A stretch of 64,000 bases of DNA from Streptomyces sp. NBC_00457 (GTDB taxonomy: Bacteria > Actinomycetota > Actinomycetes > Streptomycetales > Streptomycetaceae): contig NZ_CP107905.1 of the NCBI RefSeq assembly GCF_036014015.1, positions 10,540,001-10,604,000 of the forward strand, given 5' to 3'. This document shows positions 42,003 to 50,792 of this stretch, piece by piece; position 1 is the stretch's first letter, and every line of letters begins with the position of its first letter. The translations under genes were made by a program, and so were the position numbers. Below the pieces are notes generated by a model. It saw only the letters and a program-made list of their open reading frames with translations. It ran no database searches and was not told the DNA's origin.

Positions 42003-43217
42003 ATGAAGCACCGCATCCTCGTCCTCGGCGCCGGCTACGCCGGGGCTTTCGCCGCCGGGAGCCTGGCCCGCCGCCTCTCGCCGGCCGACACGGAGATCAC
42101 CGTCGTCAACGCTGCGCCGGTCTTCGTCGAGCGGATGCGCCTGCACCAGCTCGCGGCGGGCCGGGACCATGCGACCGTGCCGCTCGCCGACGTGTTCGCG
42201 GGCACCGGGGTACGGCTGCGCGTGGCGCGCGTCAGGGCGGTGGACCCGCAGCGCAGGACCGTCGCCGTGACCGGCGAGGACGGTGACGGCGAGCTCGGCT
42301 ACGACACGCTGCTGTACACGCTCGGCAGCCGGGTCGCCGACCACGGTGTCCCCGGGGTGGCCGAGCACGCCTTCGACGTCGCGGGACGGGCCTCCGCGCT
42401 GCGGCTGCGGGCCCGCCTGGACAGTCTGGGCCCCGGCGGCACCGTGCTGGTCGTCGGCGAGGGCCTGACCGGCATCGAGACCGCCACCGAGATCGCCGAG
42501 TCGCGTCCCGGTCTGTGCGTGGCGCTCGCCGCCCGTGGCGAGCCGGGAGCCTGGCTCTGCCCGGGGGCCCGGCGCCACCTGCACGAAGCCTTCGACCGCC
42601 TCGGCATCACCGTCCACGAGCACACCACCATCGAAGCCGTCCAGGCGCGGTACGCGGTCGGCGGCGACGGCACCTCCTTCCCGGCCGACGCGACCGTGTG
42701 GACGGCCGGGTTCGCCGTCGACCCCCTCGCGGCCGCCGCCGGTCTTGAGGTCACCGAGGACGGCCGGATCATCGTCGACGACACCATGCGCTCGCTGTCG
42801 CACCCGGACGTCTACGCCGCGGGCGACAGCGCGTACGCGATCGGCGCGAACGGCCGGCCGCTGCCGATGTCCTGCGCCTCGGCGGGACATACCAACATGC
42901 AGGCGACGGACGCGATCGTGGCACGGCTGACCGGACGCCGGGTTCCGAGCGTCAAGAAGACCTACATCGGCAACCAGATCAGCCTCGGCCGGCACGACGC
43001 GATTTTCCAGATGGTCGACGGCGACGTACGGGCGAAGTCCTGGTTCATGGGCGGCCGCAAGGCCGCGCGGTTCAAGACGGGCGTCCTCAAGGCCAGCCTG
43101 TGGGGCGTTGCGCACCCGACCTTCGGCATGCCCAAGCGCAAGCGCCGCCTGACCGCCGCCACGACGGCCGCCGCCACCCCGGCCGCTGCCGCCGCGCCCG
43201 GGAATGCCGCCGCATAA
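42003..43217 (+). CDS. NDH-2-like NAD(P)/FAD-dependent oxidoreductase
   Basis: A protein of 404 residues. The FAD motif ILVLGAGYAGAFAAG is at the start. A second dinucleotide motif, VLVVGEGLTGIETATEIAE, lies near 155, and the second FAD segment HPDVYAAGDSA near 270. This layout is that of pyridine nucleotide-disulfide/NADH dehydrogenase 2 type enzymes, probably a membrane-associated quinone reductase. An Ala-rich tail ends it. In Streptomyces this gene often neighbours a SigJ-type sigma factor, and a broken one lies directly downstream. Its ribosome binding site is inside a long hairpin. Confidence 0.9.
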   Translation: MKHRILVLGAGYAGAFAAGSLARRLSPADTEITVVNAAPVFVERMRLHQLAAGRDHATVPLADVFAGTGVRLRVARVRAVDPQRRTVAVTGEDGDGELGYDTLLYTLGSRVADHGVPGVAEHAFDVAGRASALRLRARLDSLGPGGTVLVVGEGLTGIETATEIAESRPGLCVALAARGEPGAWLCPGARRHLHEAFDRLGITVHEHTTIEAVQARYAVGGDGTSFPADATVWTAGFAVDPLAAAAGLEVTEDGRIIVDDTMRSLSHPDVYAAGDSAYAIGANGRPLPMSCASAGHTNMQATDAIVARLTGRRVPSVKKTYIGNQISLGRHDAIFQMVDGDVRAKSWFMGGRKAARFKTGVLKASLWGVAHPTFGMPKRKRRLTAATTAAATPAAAAAPGNAAA

Positions 43218-43348
43218 GGCCGTCCGCAGGGACAGCGCCGTCGCTGACCGCTTCGAGGCCGGCCGCGGCCGGCCTCGCTCGCGTCCCGTCTGCCCGGCTC
43301 GGCGGCCGACGCCGTCGAGCCGGGCAGACGGGACGCGTCCCTGCACCG

Positions 43349-44113
43349 GCACGCCGCCGACCGGGAACGGATCAAGGTGCCGCAGGCGTGGCTGCCCCAA
43401 GCCGTCACCACCCTGTGCCTGGACCGGCTCCGCTCGGCGCCGGTGCGCCGGGAACGCGCGGCCGGCGCCTGGATGCCGAGCCGCTTGTCGACGGCGATCC
43501 GATGCCCGGCCCGGCCGACACCTTCGAGTAGCGCGCATCGGTGACGCTCGCGGCCTCGACCCTGGTGGAGCGGCTCTCCCCGGTGGAACGGGCAATCCTC
43601 GACATCTCGCAGTGGGCGAGCCGGCCGTACGTCCCCCGGGCCCGGCGCCGGATCGCCGCCGCGCGCCGCGGCGGCGGTGAGGTGGACCCGGCGTCCGCGC
43701 GCACGGTCCTCGAGGAGTTCCTTGCCGCCGCGTCCTCGGGGCGTACCGAACCTCTGGTGGCGCTCCTCACCGACGACGGGACCGCGGTCTTTGACGGCGC
43801 GGGCCTGTCCAGGACGCTGTGGCGCTACGAGAGCTCCGAGCGGGCCGCCACCATGATGCGGTCCGCTTTTAGGCCTACGCCCGCGAAGCGGCGCCTGGCC
43901 GGCGGCTCGCCCGCGATCCGCCTCGGGCAGGTCAACGGCCGGCCCGCCGTGCTCGTCGTGCCCGGGGGCCGGATCGTGGGCGCCACGGCGTTCGAGATCA
44001 GCGACGGCAAGGGTGGCGGCGCTGCACGGCTTCGCCGTCGCGCAGCGGCTTGCCCGCCTCACCGGGATGTGGCGGCAGCACGAGACAGGCGCGCCGGCCA
44101 TCGGCCAGTGGTG
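43349..44113 (+). pseudogene. Decayed SigJ-like (ECF41-type) sigma factor gene
   Basis: Similarity to SigJ proteins is split over frames. ADRERIKVPQAWLPQAVTTL with CLDRLRSAPVRRERAAGAWM is in one frame. PLVDGDPMPGPADTFE then a stop (TAG) is in a second. LVERLSPVERAI and the SnoaL-like part (ARTVLEEFLAAASSGRTEPL, LLTDDGTAVFDGAG) are in a third. A further one-base slip (GGG at about 44012) restores ALHGFAVAQRLARL. The sigma region 2 start and much of region 4 are missing. It follows the NDH-2-like gene as its intact counterparts usually do. Confidence 0.75.
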
Positions 44114-44286
44114 AGCGGCTTTTTGCCGCGTCATGCGCGGTCTTTGCGGATGCGGAGACCGATCTGTACGCAGCCCTTTCTCCCCTCGCAAGCCGCCCGC
44201 CGTCTTTCACCGGCTCCCACACGGTCGGGCCACGCCGCGTTGACGGGGCCGTTGAGGATGCGGACGAACAAACCGTCGGCGGCGTG

Positions 44287-44362
44287 AACTCGAGTTCCGC
44301 TCCGAGGGAACTCGAGGTTCCGTAGGAGCTGCGGGAGGGGGTGTGGTGCCGCCCCTAGGGTG
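44287..44362 (+). promoter_or_regulatory. Promoter region of the SigJ-like gene, shared type
   Basis: CTCGAGTTCCG (44289) and CTCGAGGTTCCG (44311) repeat 22 bp apart. CCTAGGGTGG follows, with TAGGGT at 44356. The same CTCGA(A/G)GTTCCG to TAGGGT distance, 45 bp, is found at 46704-46754 before the second sigma gene. A common regulator or autoregulation is suggested. The stretch between here and 44670 holds no supported gene. Confidence 0.5.
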
Positions 44363-44670
44363 GTTCTGCACGATGCTGCGCTCGCTCGCCCCACACCCCC
44401 TCCGGGAGACGGGCGGGCGTCATTGCCTGCCCATGCCTAAGTTCCCGTCCTGTCGGGCTTCGCTCCCGTACGCCGCGCGCCGGCCGCGCGAAGCCGTGGC
44501 CGGCTGGTGCATGCGTGGGCGGGGGAGTGGTGGCCGAGGCGGATACCCCGCGGCGGGCCGGACAGGCCCTGGTGCGGCCGGCCGCGGGCGGCGGCGTGCA
44601 CGGCGGACCGGAGCGCTTGCCGGGAGGTGCGGTGTCCGTCGCGGCGGCCTGGATTCAAGGAGGGGCGTGG

Positions 44671-45420
44671 GTGAGCCGGAATGAGGAGTTCAAGGAGCTG
44701 CGGCCCCTGCTGTTCTCGATCGCCCACCGGATCCTGGGCAGCCAGGCCGCGGCCGACGACGCGGTGCACGAGGCCTGGCTGCGCTACGAGGCTGCCCTCA
44801 CGCTGCCCGTGCCGGGCAAGGCGTTCCTGTCGGGCGAGGTCACCCGGATCTCGGCCGGCTTGCTGGGCTCGGCCCGCGTCCAGCGGGACACGTCCGCCGG
44901 GCCGCGGCCGTTCGAGCCGCTGATGAGCGGCGCCGGCCAGGACCCGGATCAGCCGGTGGAGCCGGCCCAGTCGCTGTCGGCGGTGGCCGTGCTGCTGCTG
45001 GAACGTCTGCCCCCGCTCGAGCGGGCGGTCTTCGTCCTGCGGGAAGTCTTCGGGTGCGACCTGTCGCAGATCGCATCAGCCCTGGGGTGCTCGGAGGCGG
45101 CCTGCGACCAGCTCGCCGCCACCGTGTCGCGGGCGGGCGACGGCGGCGGCAGGGCTCTGCGCTGGCCGGGGCTCATCGTCGGCGCGGAGTATGTGGCCCG
45201 GGTGCTGGCCGCGATGACCCCCGCGCTGGTCCGTATCGGCGTCACCATGGAGCCGCAGCAGGTGCACCACGGCCCCGGCGCAGTCTTCCGCGACCGCCAC
45301 GGCACGGTCCTCAGCGCCCTGGCGTTCGACTTCCTCGACGGCCAGATCCAGACGATCCGCTGGGTGAGCCGCCCCCGCGCTCCCCGCGGTCCGGCGGCAC
45401 ACGCCCCCGGCGCCATCTGA
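44671..45420 (+). CDS. SigJ-like ECF sigma factor with C-terminal SnoaL-like domain (copy 1)
   Basis: A protein of 249 residues. Sigma region 2 (FKELRPLLFSIAHRILGSQAAADDAVHEAWLRYEAA) and region 4 (LLLERLPPLERAVFVLREVFGCDLSQIASALGCSEAACDQL) are intact. A reduced SnoaL-like domain (VGVTMEPQ-like, GAVFRDRHGTVLSALAFDF) follows. No anti-sigma gene is adjacent, as expected for ECF41-type factors regulated by their own C-terminal domain. GTG 44671 has AAGGAGGGG upstream. The DNA-recognition helix ends in SEAACDQLAA rather than the common AVRQLA. Confidence 0.85.
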   Translation: MSRNEEFKELRPLLFSIAHRILGSQAAADDAVHEAWLRYEAALTLPVPGKAFLSGEVTRISAGLLGSARVQRDTSAGPRPFEPLMSGAGQDPDQPVEPAQSLSAVAVLLLERLPPLERAVFVLREVFGCDLSQIASALGCSEAACDQLAATVSRAGDGGGRALRWPGLIVGAEYVARVLAAMTPALVRIGVTMEPQQVHHGPGAVFRDRHGTVLSALAFDFLDGQIQTIRWVSRPRAPRGPAAHAPGAI

Positions 45421-45538
45421 CCCCCGGCACCACTGCGCACCACTGCCCGTCCGGGCGGCCCGCCGCATGTGCGTCGGACAGGGCCACCGCACTGGGGGCC
45501 CAGGAGCCGGCCACATCAACGACGGAAGGTGAAGCAGC

Positions 45539-45958
45539 ATGACGACCAGTGCCCCCGCGGCGCACAGCGCTGCCCCTGGACGCCAGGTCCGGACGGCCGC
45601 CCAGGCCGGGACGACGATCAGTCGACTCCGCCGCGAACACGGCCGGCTGAACGTCAGGGCGATCGCCGAACGGGCGGTGTTCACCGCGTTCCCCTGCCAG
45701 GACAGCGACACCCGCGCACGGGTGACGGACGCGGTCGCAGGCAGCCACGGCCATCACGACGCCGAAGAGCAGCGGCACGACCTGCTCGAAGCGACCGGGC
45801 GCGAGCAAAAAGCCGGGCAGGAACTCAGACGCACCCGGCATGACCTCGAGCAGCGGCCGGGGACAGCCCGCTGCGGCCTTCGGTGTGCGGGCGAGCGCAT
45901 CACCGGCCTCGAGGCCGAACTGCTCCGGGCCCGACTGCCTCTGGACTGCGCGGCATGA
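45539..45958 (+). CDS. Hypothetical protein coupled to a NarL-type regulator (hemerythrin-like?)
   Basis: A protein of 139 residues. The segment RLRREHGRLNVRAIAERAVFTA and then GSHGHHDAEEQRHDLLEA recalls hemerythrin-like His/Glu helices, but the metal-ligand pattern is incomplete. A Gln/Arg/Glu-rich coiled segment ends it. It starts after GGAAGGTGAAGCAGC and its stop overlaps the response regulator ATG (ATGA), so it is likely translated. A sensor kinase would be expected at this place, and none is present. Confidence 0.45.
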   Translation: MTTSAPAAHSAAPGRQVRTAAQAGTTISRLRREHGRLNVRAIAERAVFTAFPCQDSDTRARVTDAVAGSHGHHDAEEQRHDLLEATGREQKAGQELRRTRHDLEQRPGTARCGLRCAGERITGLEAELLRARLPLDCAA

Positions 45959-46617
45959 TCCGCATCCTGCTCGCCGACGATCAGCCGCTCCTGCGCAGCG
46001 GATTGGGCGCGCTCCTGGACGCCGAGGACGACATCGAGGTGGTGGCCGAGGCCACCCACGGGCAGCAGACCCTGGAACTCGCACGCAGGCACCTGCCCGA
46101 CATCGTCCTCACCGACATCCAGATGCCCGTCCTCGACGGCATCGAGGCGGCCCGCCGCATCGCCGCCGACCCGGCCCTGGCCCGGGTCCGTGTCGTCATC
46201 CTGACCAGCTACGGCCTCGACGACGACGTCTTCGACGCGCTGAGCGCCGGCGCCGCCGGATTCCTCGTCAAGGACATCGCGCCCGACGACCTCGTGCACG
46301 CCGTACGCGTCATCGCGCGCGGCGACGCCCTGCTCGCCCCCTGCGTCACCCGCACAGTGATCAACCGGCTCTTCGCCCAGCCGCACCGCATCCCCGCCGC
46401 AACCGGCCTGGCCGAGTTGACCGGGCGGGAACGCGAGGCCGTCACCCTGGTCGCGCAGGGGCTTTCCACCCGCCAGATCGCCGACCACATGGTGATCAGC
46501 CCGCTGACCGCGAAGTCCCATATCGAACGGGCCAAGTCCAAACTCCGCGCCCGCGGCCGCACCCAACTCGTGGCCCACGCCTACGAATCCGGCCTGGTCG
46601 CCCCACGCAGCCACTGA
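45955..46617 (+). CDS. NarL/FixJ-family response regulator without a partner kinase
   Basis: A protein of 220 residues. The receiver domain (MIRILLADDQPLLRSGLGALL, phospho-acceptor Asp in LPDIVLTDIQMPVLDG, Lys in GFLVKDIAPDD) is complete. So is the LuxR-type HTH (LTGREREAVTLVAQGLSTRQIADHMVISPLTAKSH). No histidine kinase is found in the window, so it is an orphan or has lost its kinase. It is coupled to the small gene upstream. Confidence 0.92.
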   Translation: MIRILLADDQPLLRSGLGALLDAEDDIEVVAEATHGQQTLELARRHLPDIVLTDIQMPVLDGIEAARRIAADPALARVRVVILTSYGLDDDVFDALSAGAAGFLVKDIAPDDLVHAVRVIARGDALLAPCVTRTVINRLFAQPHRIPAATGLAELTGREREAVTLVAQGLSTRQIADHMVISPLTAKSHIERAKSKLRARGRTQLVAHAYESGLVAPRSH

Positions 46618-46703
46618 CCCCGCACGCAGTCGGCCCAGCCTGCCCGCACACCCTGCTCACCCAGGTACGCGGCCGCCCGGTCTGGAACCGTGCCGCAACT
46701 GAG

Positions 46704-46754
46704 CTCGAAGTTCCGCAGCACGTACGGGACTTGCCGGCCTGCCGCTCCTAGGGT
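46704..46754 (+). promoter_or_regulatory. Promoter region of SigJ-like copy 2
   Basis: CTCGAAGTTCCG at 46704 and TAGGGT at 46749, the same 45-bp spacing as at 44311/44356, with CCTAGGGTGG identical in both. The 46755-47034 leader holds no supported gene. Confidence 0.5.
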
Positions 46755-47034
46755 GGAGCCCGCAAGTCCCCCCTGGGCGTGCCCGTCGCTCTCATCCCCC
46801 GACGGCGGGCACGCCCGCCTTGAGCACCGGGGCGACGGCCGTCCACGACCCGTTTCCCCACTGCCTGCGCACCGCGTGGGACAGCCGTCCGGACCGCCTC
46901 CCCCCGGGGGCGGGCGCGATGCCCGGGCGACGGCGCAGCCCCTTCCGCGCGGCCGGCACAGACCGGATGACTGCGGCCGCCAGCGGCGGCCGGGAGCGAG
47001 CGGGAGCCCGCAGGAATGTCAAGGAGGAGCCGGT

Positions 47035-47811
47035 GTGAGACGGACCGAGGAGTTCGAGGAGCTGCGGCCGCTGCTGTTCGCGATCGCCCACCGGATCCTG
47101 GGCAGTGCGCGCGAGGCGGACGACGCCGTCCAGGCGACCTGGCTGCGCTGGGCCGCCACCCCGACGCGGCCCGCGTCGACCGAGGGCCATCTCGCGGCCG
47201 AGGTCACCCGGATCTGTACCGATGCCCTGCGCTCGGCCCGCCTGCGCCGGGAGGGGCACGGCGGGCCATGGCCCGCCGAGCCGCTGCCGGGTGGCTTTCG
47301 CCAGGACCCCGAGCGGCCGGTGGAGCTGGCCGACTCGTTGCTGACGGCGGCCCTGCTGGTGCTCGAGCGGCTCTCCCCGCTCGAGCGCGCGGTCTTCGTG
47401 CTGCGGGAGGCGTTCGGGTGCAGCATCCGCGAGATCGCATCGGCCCTAGGGTGCTCGCAGGCCGCCTGCCGCCAGCTCGTCGCCGCGATCGCCCTGGCCA
47501 GCGACGGTGGCCGCGAGCCACTGCCCTGGCCCACCTGCACCGCCGGCGCCCACAACGTGGCCCGGCTGCTCGCGGCGATCGTTCCTGCGCTGCTGCACGT
47601 CGGCGTCACGCTGGAAGAGCGCCTGGTCAACGGCCGGCCCGGTGCGGTCTTCCGCGACCGCAACGGCAAGATCCTCAACGCCCTGGCACTCGACGTCTTC
47701 GAAGGACGGGTCAAAGAGATCCACTTCGTCGTCAATCCCGACGAGCCCGGGCGCCCGGATCCCGTGGCCGAGGCCTACGCGATCATCCGCGAGGCGAACC
47801 AGGCCCGCTGA
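47035..47811 (+). CDS. SigJ-like ECF sigma factor with SnoaL-like domain (copy 2)
   Basis: A protein of 258 residues, a paralogue of the product of 44671. Regions 2 (FEELRPLLFAIAHRILGSAREADDAVQATWLRW) and 4 (ERLSPLERAVFVLREAFGCSIREIASALGCSQAACRQLVAA) are intact. The C-terminal domain ends KEIHFVVNPDEPGR, the usual SigJ finish. GTG 47035 follows AAGGAGGAGCC. The leader word GTCAAGGAGGAG is also seen before the decayed copy at 36865, showing common descent. Confidence 0.88.
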   Translation: MRRTEEFEELRPLLFAIAHRILGSAREADDAVQATWLRWAATPTRPASTEGHLAAEVTRICTDALRSARLRREGHGGPWPAEPLPGGFRQDPERPVELADSLLTAALLVLERLSPLERAVFVLREAFGCSIREIASALGCSQAACRQLVAAIALASDGGREPLPWPTCTAGAHNVARLLAAIVPALLHVGVTLEERLVNGRPGAVFRDRNGKILNALALDVFEGRVKEIHFVVNPDEPGRPDPVAEAYAIIREANQAR

Positions 47812-47961
47812 GCCGCCGCACGTCCCCCCGCGTCCGCTGAGGACACCGCAATCCAGCCGACGGCTCCTGACGCCCGCTTCGAACGCGGACCGCTCGCCGA
47901 GCGAAGCGAGGGGCGCCGACGGATGCGGCGTCAGGCTGCGGGCCGCCTGCTGGTGGGGAAG

Positions 47962-48663
47962 CTAGTGCCTGCGGCTCGTGGCGGAGGCGAAGCCCAGCCA
48001 GGTGTGGCGGTTGCCCCACCAGCACCAGCCGACCTTCGGGGCGTTACGCCGCTTCGATCCGTCCCGCCCTGTGCCGTTGCTGATCCAGATCGCCGGGGTG
48101 CGGGCGTCCAGGGTGCCGTTCGCCTTGCGCAGCCGGGAGCCGATGGTCATGAAGCAGCGGTTGCGTTCGAGGACGGCCGGCTGCTGGAGCACCCAGTGGA
48201 TGCCTTCGGTGAGCAGCAGCGGGGTGCGGTCCTCCTTGGACAGGGCGGGCAGGGCCTCGTCGGGGCTCCAGTTGGCCAGGTGGTCGCCGCGGTCGAGGCC
48301 GGTGACGAGGTAGAGGGGAGCGTCGGGCAGCTCGACGGCGTGGGGGGCGAAGCGGTCGACGTCGGGCATGTCGGTGACGACGAAGCCGGGCTTGCCGTCG
48401 TGGCGGAGCAGCGGTGCGAGGACGGAGGCGGGGGCGCGGTCCGGGTGGACGGCGAGCAGGGCATCGCTGCCGGCACTGCCGGCGTCCTTGGTGAACGTAC
48501 GCAGTGCGTCGGCGGGTATCCCCGCGAGCTCGTGCACCCCGAGCTCGATCAGGTGCTCTGCCTGGGCGGTGAGCGGCGGGAGAGGGGACACGGCGGCGGT
48601 GGATGACGTGTCGGGCAAGGCACTCCTCGGTTCGCGGTCTTCAGCAGCGGGACCTGAGATCAA
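47962..48663 (-). CDS. DUF5701-like hypothetical protein
   Basis: A protein of 233 residues resembling an uncharacterised Streptomyces family (GVHELAGIPADALR, DVDRFAPHAVELPDAPLYLV, GIHWVLQQPAVLE, APKVGWCWWGNRHTWLGFASA). No catalytic motif was recognised. It is a single gene. The following 48664-49050 interval shows no supported gene. Confidence 0.68.
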   Translation of the reverse strand: MISGPAAEDREPRSALPDTSSTAAVSPLPPLTAQAEHLIELGVHELAGIPADALRTFTKDAGSAGSDALLAVHPDRAPASVLAPLLRHDGKPGFVVTDMPDVDRFAPHAVELPDAPLYLVTGLDRGDHLANWSPDEALPALSKEDRTPLLLTEGIHWVLQQPAVLERNRCFMTIGSRLRKANGTLDARTPAIWISNGTGRDGSKRRNAPKVGWCWWGNRHTWLGFASATSRRH

Positions 48664-49050
48664 CGACTCTGACCTGCCGGCATGTTCCCAGCGCGGTGTG
48701 ACGTCGCGCCAGACGCAGCTTTCAGCCGTCGGCGATGCCTGTACGGCCGGTGAGCCGGGGCCGGTGGCCCAGTTCCCGAGGGCAGCCCATGGCCCGCACC
48801 GGCGCGCGGCTGCGGCCGCTCTCCCGGACTGCGGACCCGCCTCTCACGGACCGGTGAGCCGGGTGAACTCACGCTGTGCGGCCCGTGGTTGCCTCCCGCG
48901 CAGATCCCGCTCGGCTCCGGGCGGACGGCGAGCCCGCCGGCGCGCGCTGGATCATGGCCAGGGCCGCCAGTGTTCTCAACTCGCTGCAGTGGGCGGTTCG
49001 ATCGGCCTGGCGGCTTGTGTCACCGTCTTGTCGCACACCGGGGGGACGGC

Positions 49051-49554
49051 CTATGCCGCGAGGACGGGCGCGGCCACCGGCCCCTGCCGCGTCAGGGGCC
49101 GCCGCGTGGTCCGGCCGCGGCGGGCGGCGAAGACGTACAGGCGCAGGACGGCGAAGCGGGCCGTGCCGGCCAGGCCCGAGGCGCCGAGGTAGACGATCTG
49201 CTCGGTCAGCAGGCCGGGGGAGGGCTGCACCAGATGCAGGACGTACACGGCCATGCTGGTCGCCAGGTAGGCGGCGGCGGCCGAGCCCGCCGACTGCCCG
49301 TGCTCCCGCCAGCCGGCGCCGCGCCCTTGGGCGAAGGTGTAGCGGGCGTGGAGTTCGGTGCACAGCAGGGTGGAGGCGGCGGTGATGACCGCGTTCGAGA
49401 CCGCCCAGGGCATAGCCAGGGCCAGCAGCGGTACCGCGAAGCTGCAGAGGACTCCGACGCCGCCCCCGAAGAGCGTGAACCGCAGGAACGAGGCGAGGGG
49501 TCCGGGACCGGCCGGCGTCGCCGGCCCGGGCCGGCGCGCGCGTGGCGACGTCAT
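49051..49554 (-). CDS. GtrA-like four-helix membrane protein
   Basis: A protein of 167 residues with four predicted membrane segments (FLRFTLFGGGVGVLCSFAVPL start, then about 45-65, 95-112 and 125-140). The spacing is that of GtrA-like polyprenol-linked sugar flippase proteins. The ATG follows GGAAAGGAGC. It lies 34 bp downstream of a broken DUF4097 gene and probably shared its promoter. Confidence 0.6.
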   Translation of the reverse strand: MTSPRARRPGPATPAGPGPLASFLRFTLFGGGVGVLCSFAVPLLALAMPWAVSNAVITAASTLLCTELHARYTFAQGRGAGWREHGQSAGSAAAAYLATSMAVYVLHLVQPSPGLLTEQIVYLGASGLAGTARFAVLRLYVFAARRGRTTRRPLTRQGPVAAPVLAA

Positions 49555-49588
49555 GGGCGTGCTCCTTTCCGGCGGGGCGTCAGGGGCC

Positions 49589-49956
49589 TTACAGGCTGCG
49601 GGCCGTGATGTCGCCGTGCTGGGTGGTGGCGTGGAGGGTGAAGCCGGCGCCGACGGTGATGCCGCCGGCTTGGAGGGTGAGGCGAGCGCCCTCGAAGGCG
49701 ACGTCGCCGAGGCGTCCGGCGCCGCGGAACTCGGCGCCGGACGCCTTCGCCTCGCCGTGGGAGCCGGCGGGCAGCGGATGGTCACCTCGAGGGAGCCGGA
49801 CGGTCCGAGGAGGCGGTTCTTCGCCGCCGCGGCCTTGACCCGCAGGACGCCGTCGCCGTAGCCGACCTCGGTCCGCTCCGCCGCGACGAGGCGGATGTGC
49901 CCGGCGGGGATGTCGAGGACAACGGAGACGGGGCCGGAGGTGGCGTACTGCTTCAT
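49589..49956 (-). pseudogene. Frameshifted, shortened DUF4097-like gene
   Basis: The N-terminal half (MKQYATSGPVSVVLDIPAG, VLRVKAAAAKNRLLGPSG, LEVTI) is in one frame. The rest (PAGSHGEAKASGAEFRGAG, LGDVAFEGARLTLQAGG, TTQHGDITARSL, stop) continues in another. A single missing base at about 49778 explains it. Segments between the repeats are also shorter than in intact relatives. These proteins form beta-repeat adhesin-like folds of unknown role. Confidence 0.72.
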
Positions 49957-50110
49957 GGAGTGATCCTTCGGCTCGCAGTTTCTGACGAAGGAAACGCTAC
50001 GTTGCATTCAATAATCAGGCAACATAATAGTTGCGCACATTCGCAATCAGTGCAGGTAAAAGCCTAGAAATCGTTGCAACAACTCTGAACCTAATGCAAC
50101 AGCGCCTGCT
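49957..50110. promoter_or_regulatory. AT-rich regulatory region with TTGCA repeats
   Basis: The lowest-GC stretch in this part of the window. The word GTTGCA/TTGCAA and its complement recur six or more times (for example CGTTGCATTC, AGTTGCGC, CGTTGCAACAAC, AATGCAACAG, ATTGCAATGAA), partly as TTGCAA dyads. It probably holds the promoter of the DUF4097/GtrA pair and its operators. No confident gene was found between here and 50533. Confidence 0.5.
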
Positions 50111-50533
50111 TCATTCATTGCAATGAATGGAAGTGAACGCTATGCCGGACCCCCGGGGCCGACCCCGGCAGCGCCCGCGTCCCGTCAGGACGCGGGCGAG
50201 GGGGCGGACGCGCTGCTCGCCCTCGGCGCGACCGCGGGCGCCCTGACACAGTTCGAGCATGCGCTGCTCACGGCGCACCCCGGTTCCGCACCGCCATCGA
50301 CCTGGAATGCGTCGGCACCCCCATGCCATGCCTTGTGCGGCCCCCTCCTGGAGCGCCCCACCGAACGGGCCCACGCCATGGCGCGCCGCCTCAAGGGCTC
50401 CACGAGAAAGGTGTGATTGGCGGCCAGTGAGGTTGCCAAACCGAGTGAGAACAACCACCGACCACCACCTGGTCGGGAGCCGGTTCCACCTGATCCACCT
50501 GCTCTGCTGTACAACTTGCTGTACGCTCAGCGT

Positions 50534-50791
50534 ATGTCGAAGTCAGTGACAATCCGGGTCCCTGAAGAGCTCCACGCCCAGCTGCAAGAACAGGCCGAAG
50601 CCGAGGGAACCACCGTAACCGCCCTCATCACCGAGGCCGCGCGAAACGCAGTCCGCGACCCCCGCCTGGACCGCGCCGCAGCGGTGTTCCGCACCTTCGT
50701 CGCCGCCAACGCGGACGCATTCGACGCCGCCTTCCCCGACGACACCCCAGCCCGGCTGGACGCCTCCGGACACCAGGAGCGGGCCGCCTGA
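50534..50791 (+). CDS. Ribbon-helix-helix antitoxin
   Basis: A protein of 85 residues. KSVTIRVPEELHAQLQEQAEAEG followed by TVTALITEAARNAV is a CopG/RHH DNA-binding fold. The C-terminal half (AAVFRTFVAANADAFDAAFPDD) is the toxin-neutralising part. A direct repeat TGCTGTAC spaced 14 bp lies just upstream (about 50508-50530), a likely autoregulatory operator. The toxin-like gene starts 1 bp after its stop codon. Confidence 0.85.
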   Translation: MSKSVTIRVPEELHAQLQEQAEAEGTTVTALITEAARNAVRDPRLDRAAAVFRTFVAANADAFDAAFPDDTPARLDASGHQERAA

Positions 50792-50792
50792 C

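Noticed and set aside
50123..50416. 97-codon plus-strand frame before the RHH antitoxin gene
   Set aside because: Some protein-like stretches (LTQFEHALLTA), but no ribosome binding site, no family, and it abuts a regulatory region. Left out for lack of support.
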